A stretch of 14,345 bases of DNA from an uncultured Devosia sp. GTDB taxonomy: Bacteria; Pseudomonadota; Alphaproteobacteria; Rhizobiales; Devosiaceae. Shown here piece after piece: positions 14,023-14,345 of this stretch (position 1 is its first letter; every line of letters starts with the position of its first letter). A model generated the notes under the pieces. It was not told the DNA's origin. It saw only the letters and a list, made by a program, of their open reading frames with translations, and did not search any database. Where the stretch lies: contig CAMLOA010000010.1 in NCBI GenBank assembly GCA_946481445.1, positions 1 to 14,345 of the forward strand, read 5' to 3'. The position numbers were made by a program, and so were the translations under genes.

Positions 14023-14345
14023 TCATGCGCCCATCCTCCGCAGTCGGCTGCGCGGGTCGATATACTCGTTCATGCTCATGGCCAGCAGGAACAGGCCCAG
14101 GAAGGTCATCACGATCAGGATCACCGGGATCACGATCCACCACCACACGCCAACCACCATGGCCGAGTGCGAATTGGCCCAGTACAGCGCCGTGCCGATG
14201 GTGGGGTTGTTGATATTGGTGAAGCCCAGCACGGCCAGCGTCACCTCCAGCCCGATCGACCACAGCATGTTGTTCATGAAGGTCGCGAACACGATGGGCA
14301 TGACATAGGGCAGGTGCTCTTCGAGCAGCACCTTGCGCGTGCTCA
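14023..14345 (-). CDS. Peptide-type ABC importer permease (DppC-like), C-terminal fragment
   Basis: The frame is open to the right edge of the window, so the N-terminal part lies beyond it; about 106 residues are visible. The first visible residues, [17 protein letters not shown], correspond to the end of the EAA loop (the cytoplasmic coupling helix, '…I..H.LPN..P') that contacts the ATPases. Two membrane segments follow, [27 protein letters not shown] and [30 protein letters not shown]. Between them '[16 protein letters not shown]' matches the DppC/OppC loop ('…P.WG.ml'), and the end [15 protein letters not shown] matches the family's typical C-terminus. It is co-directional with the two ATPases and probably in one operon. 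Earlier transporter genes would lie past the right edge. Confidence 0.88.
   Translation of the reverse strand, partial: STRKVLLEEHLPYVMPIVFATFMNNMLWSIGLEVTLAVLGFTNINNPTIGTALYWANSHSAMVVGVWWWIVIPVILIVMTFLGLFLLAMSMNEYIDPRSRLRRMGA

Overview
The window looks like the chromosome of a GC-rich alphaproteobacterium, probably Hyphomicrobiales and possibly Devosia-like. This rests on the strong G/C third-position bias, the divergent AsnC-type putR / long putA pair, the many oligopeptide-type ABC genes, and GC-rich palindromic repeats in most non-coding gaps. The genus is inference. I see no rRNA, tRNA, CRISPR, transposase or phage genes.

Left part (1-6178). The 3' end of a peptide-type ABC solute-binding protein gene (+) is followed by about 340 bases filled with palindromic repeats. 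Then come putR (-) and putA (+), a divergent pair for proline catabolism separated by about 260 bases that hold a 99-bp inverted-repeat element. putA encodes a type B bifunctional PutA (proline dehydrogenase plus P5C dehydrogenase, no N-terminal DNA-binding domain) of 1179 residues. Its reading frame carries a palindromic repeat of about 170 bp in the linker between the two catalytic domains. After a repeat-rich gap lies an M24 metallopeptidase of the Xaa-Pro type (+), which could supply proline to PutA.

Middle (6183-8346). A LysR-type regulator (-) is divergent from two tandem genes (+) for small dihydrofolate-reductase-like (RibD C-terminal fold) proteins. A good T-N11-A dyad lies in the shared promoter region.

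Right part (8397-14345, all -). In transcription order: the end of a DppC-type permease, two DppD/DppF-type ATPases overlapping by ATGA, an exported CAP-domain protein, a three-domain GH43 glycosidase, and a second small GH43-like beta-propeller enzyme. Gaps are 4-nt overlap to 85 nt, so this is probably one operon. The likely function is import of plant-type oligosaccharides through a peptide-family ABC transporter, followed by cytoplasmic hydrolysis. The CAP protein is the unexpected member.

The most unusual observation is the in-frame repeat in putA, because sister copies of the same repeat family are recognisable in non-coding DNA elsewhere in this window.
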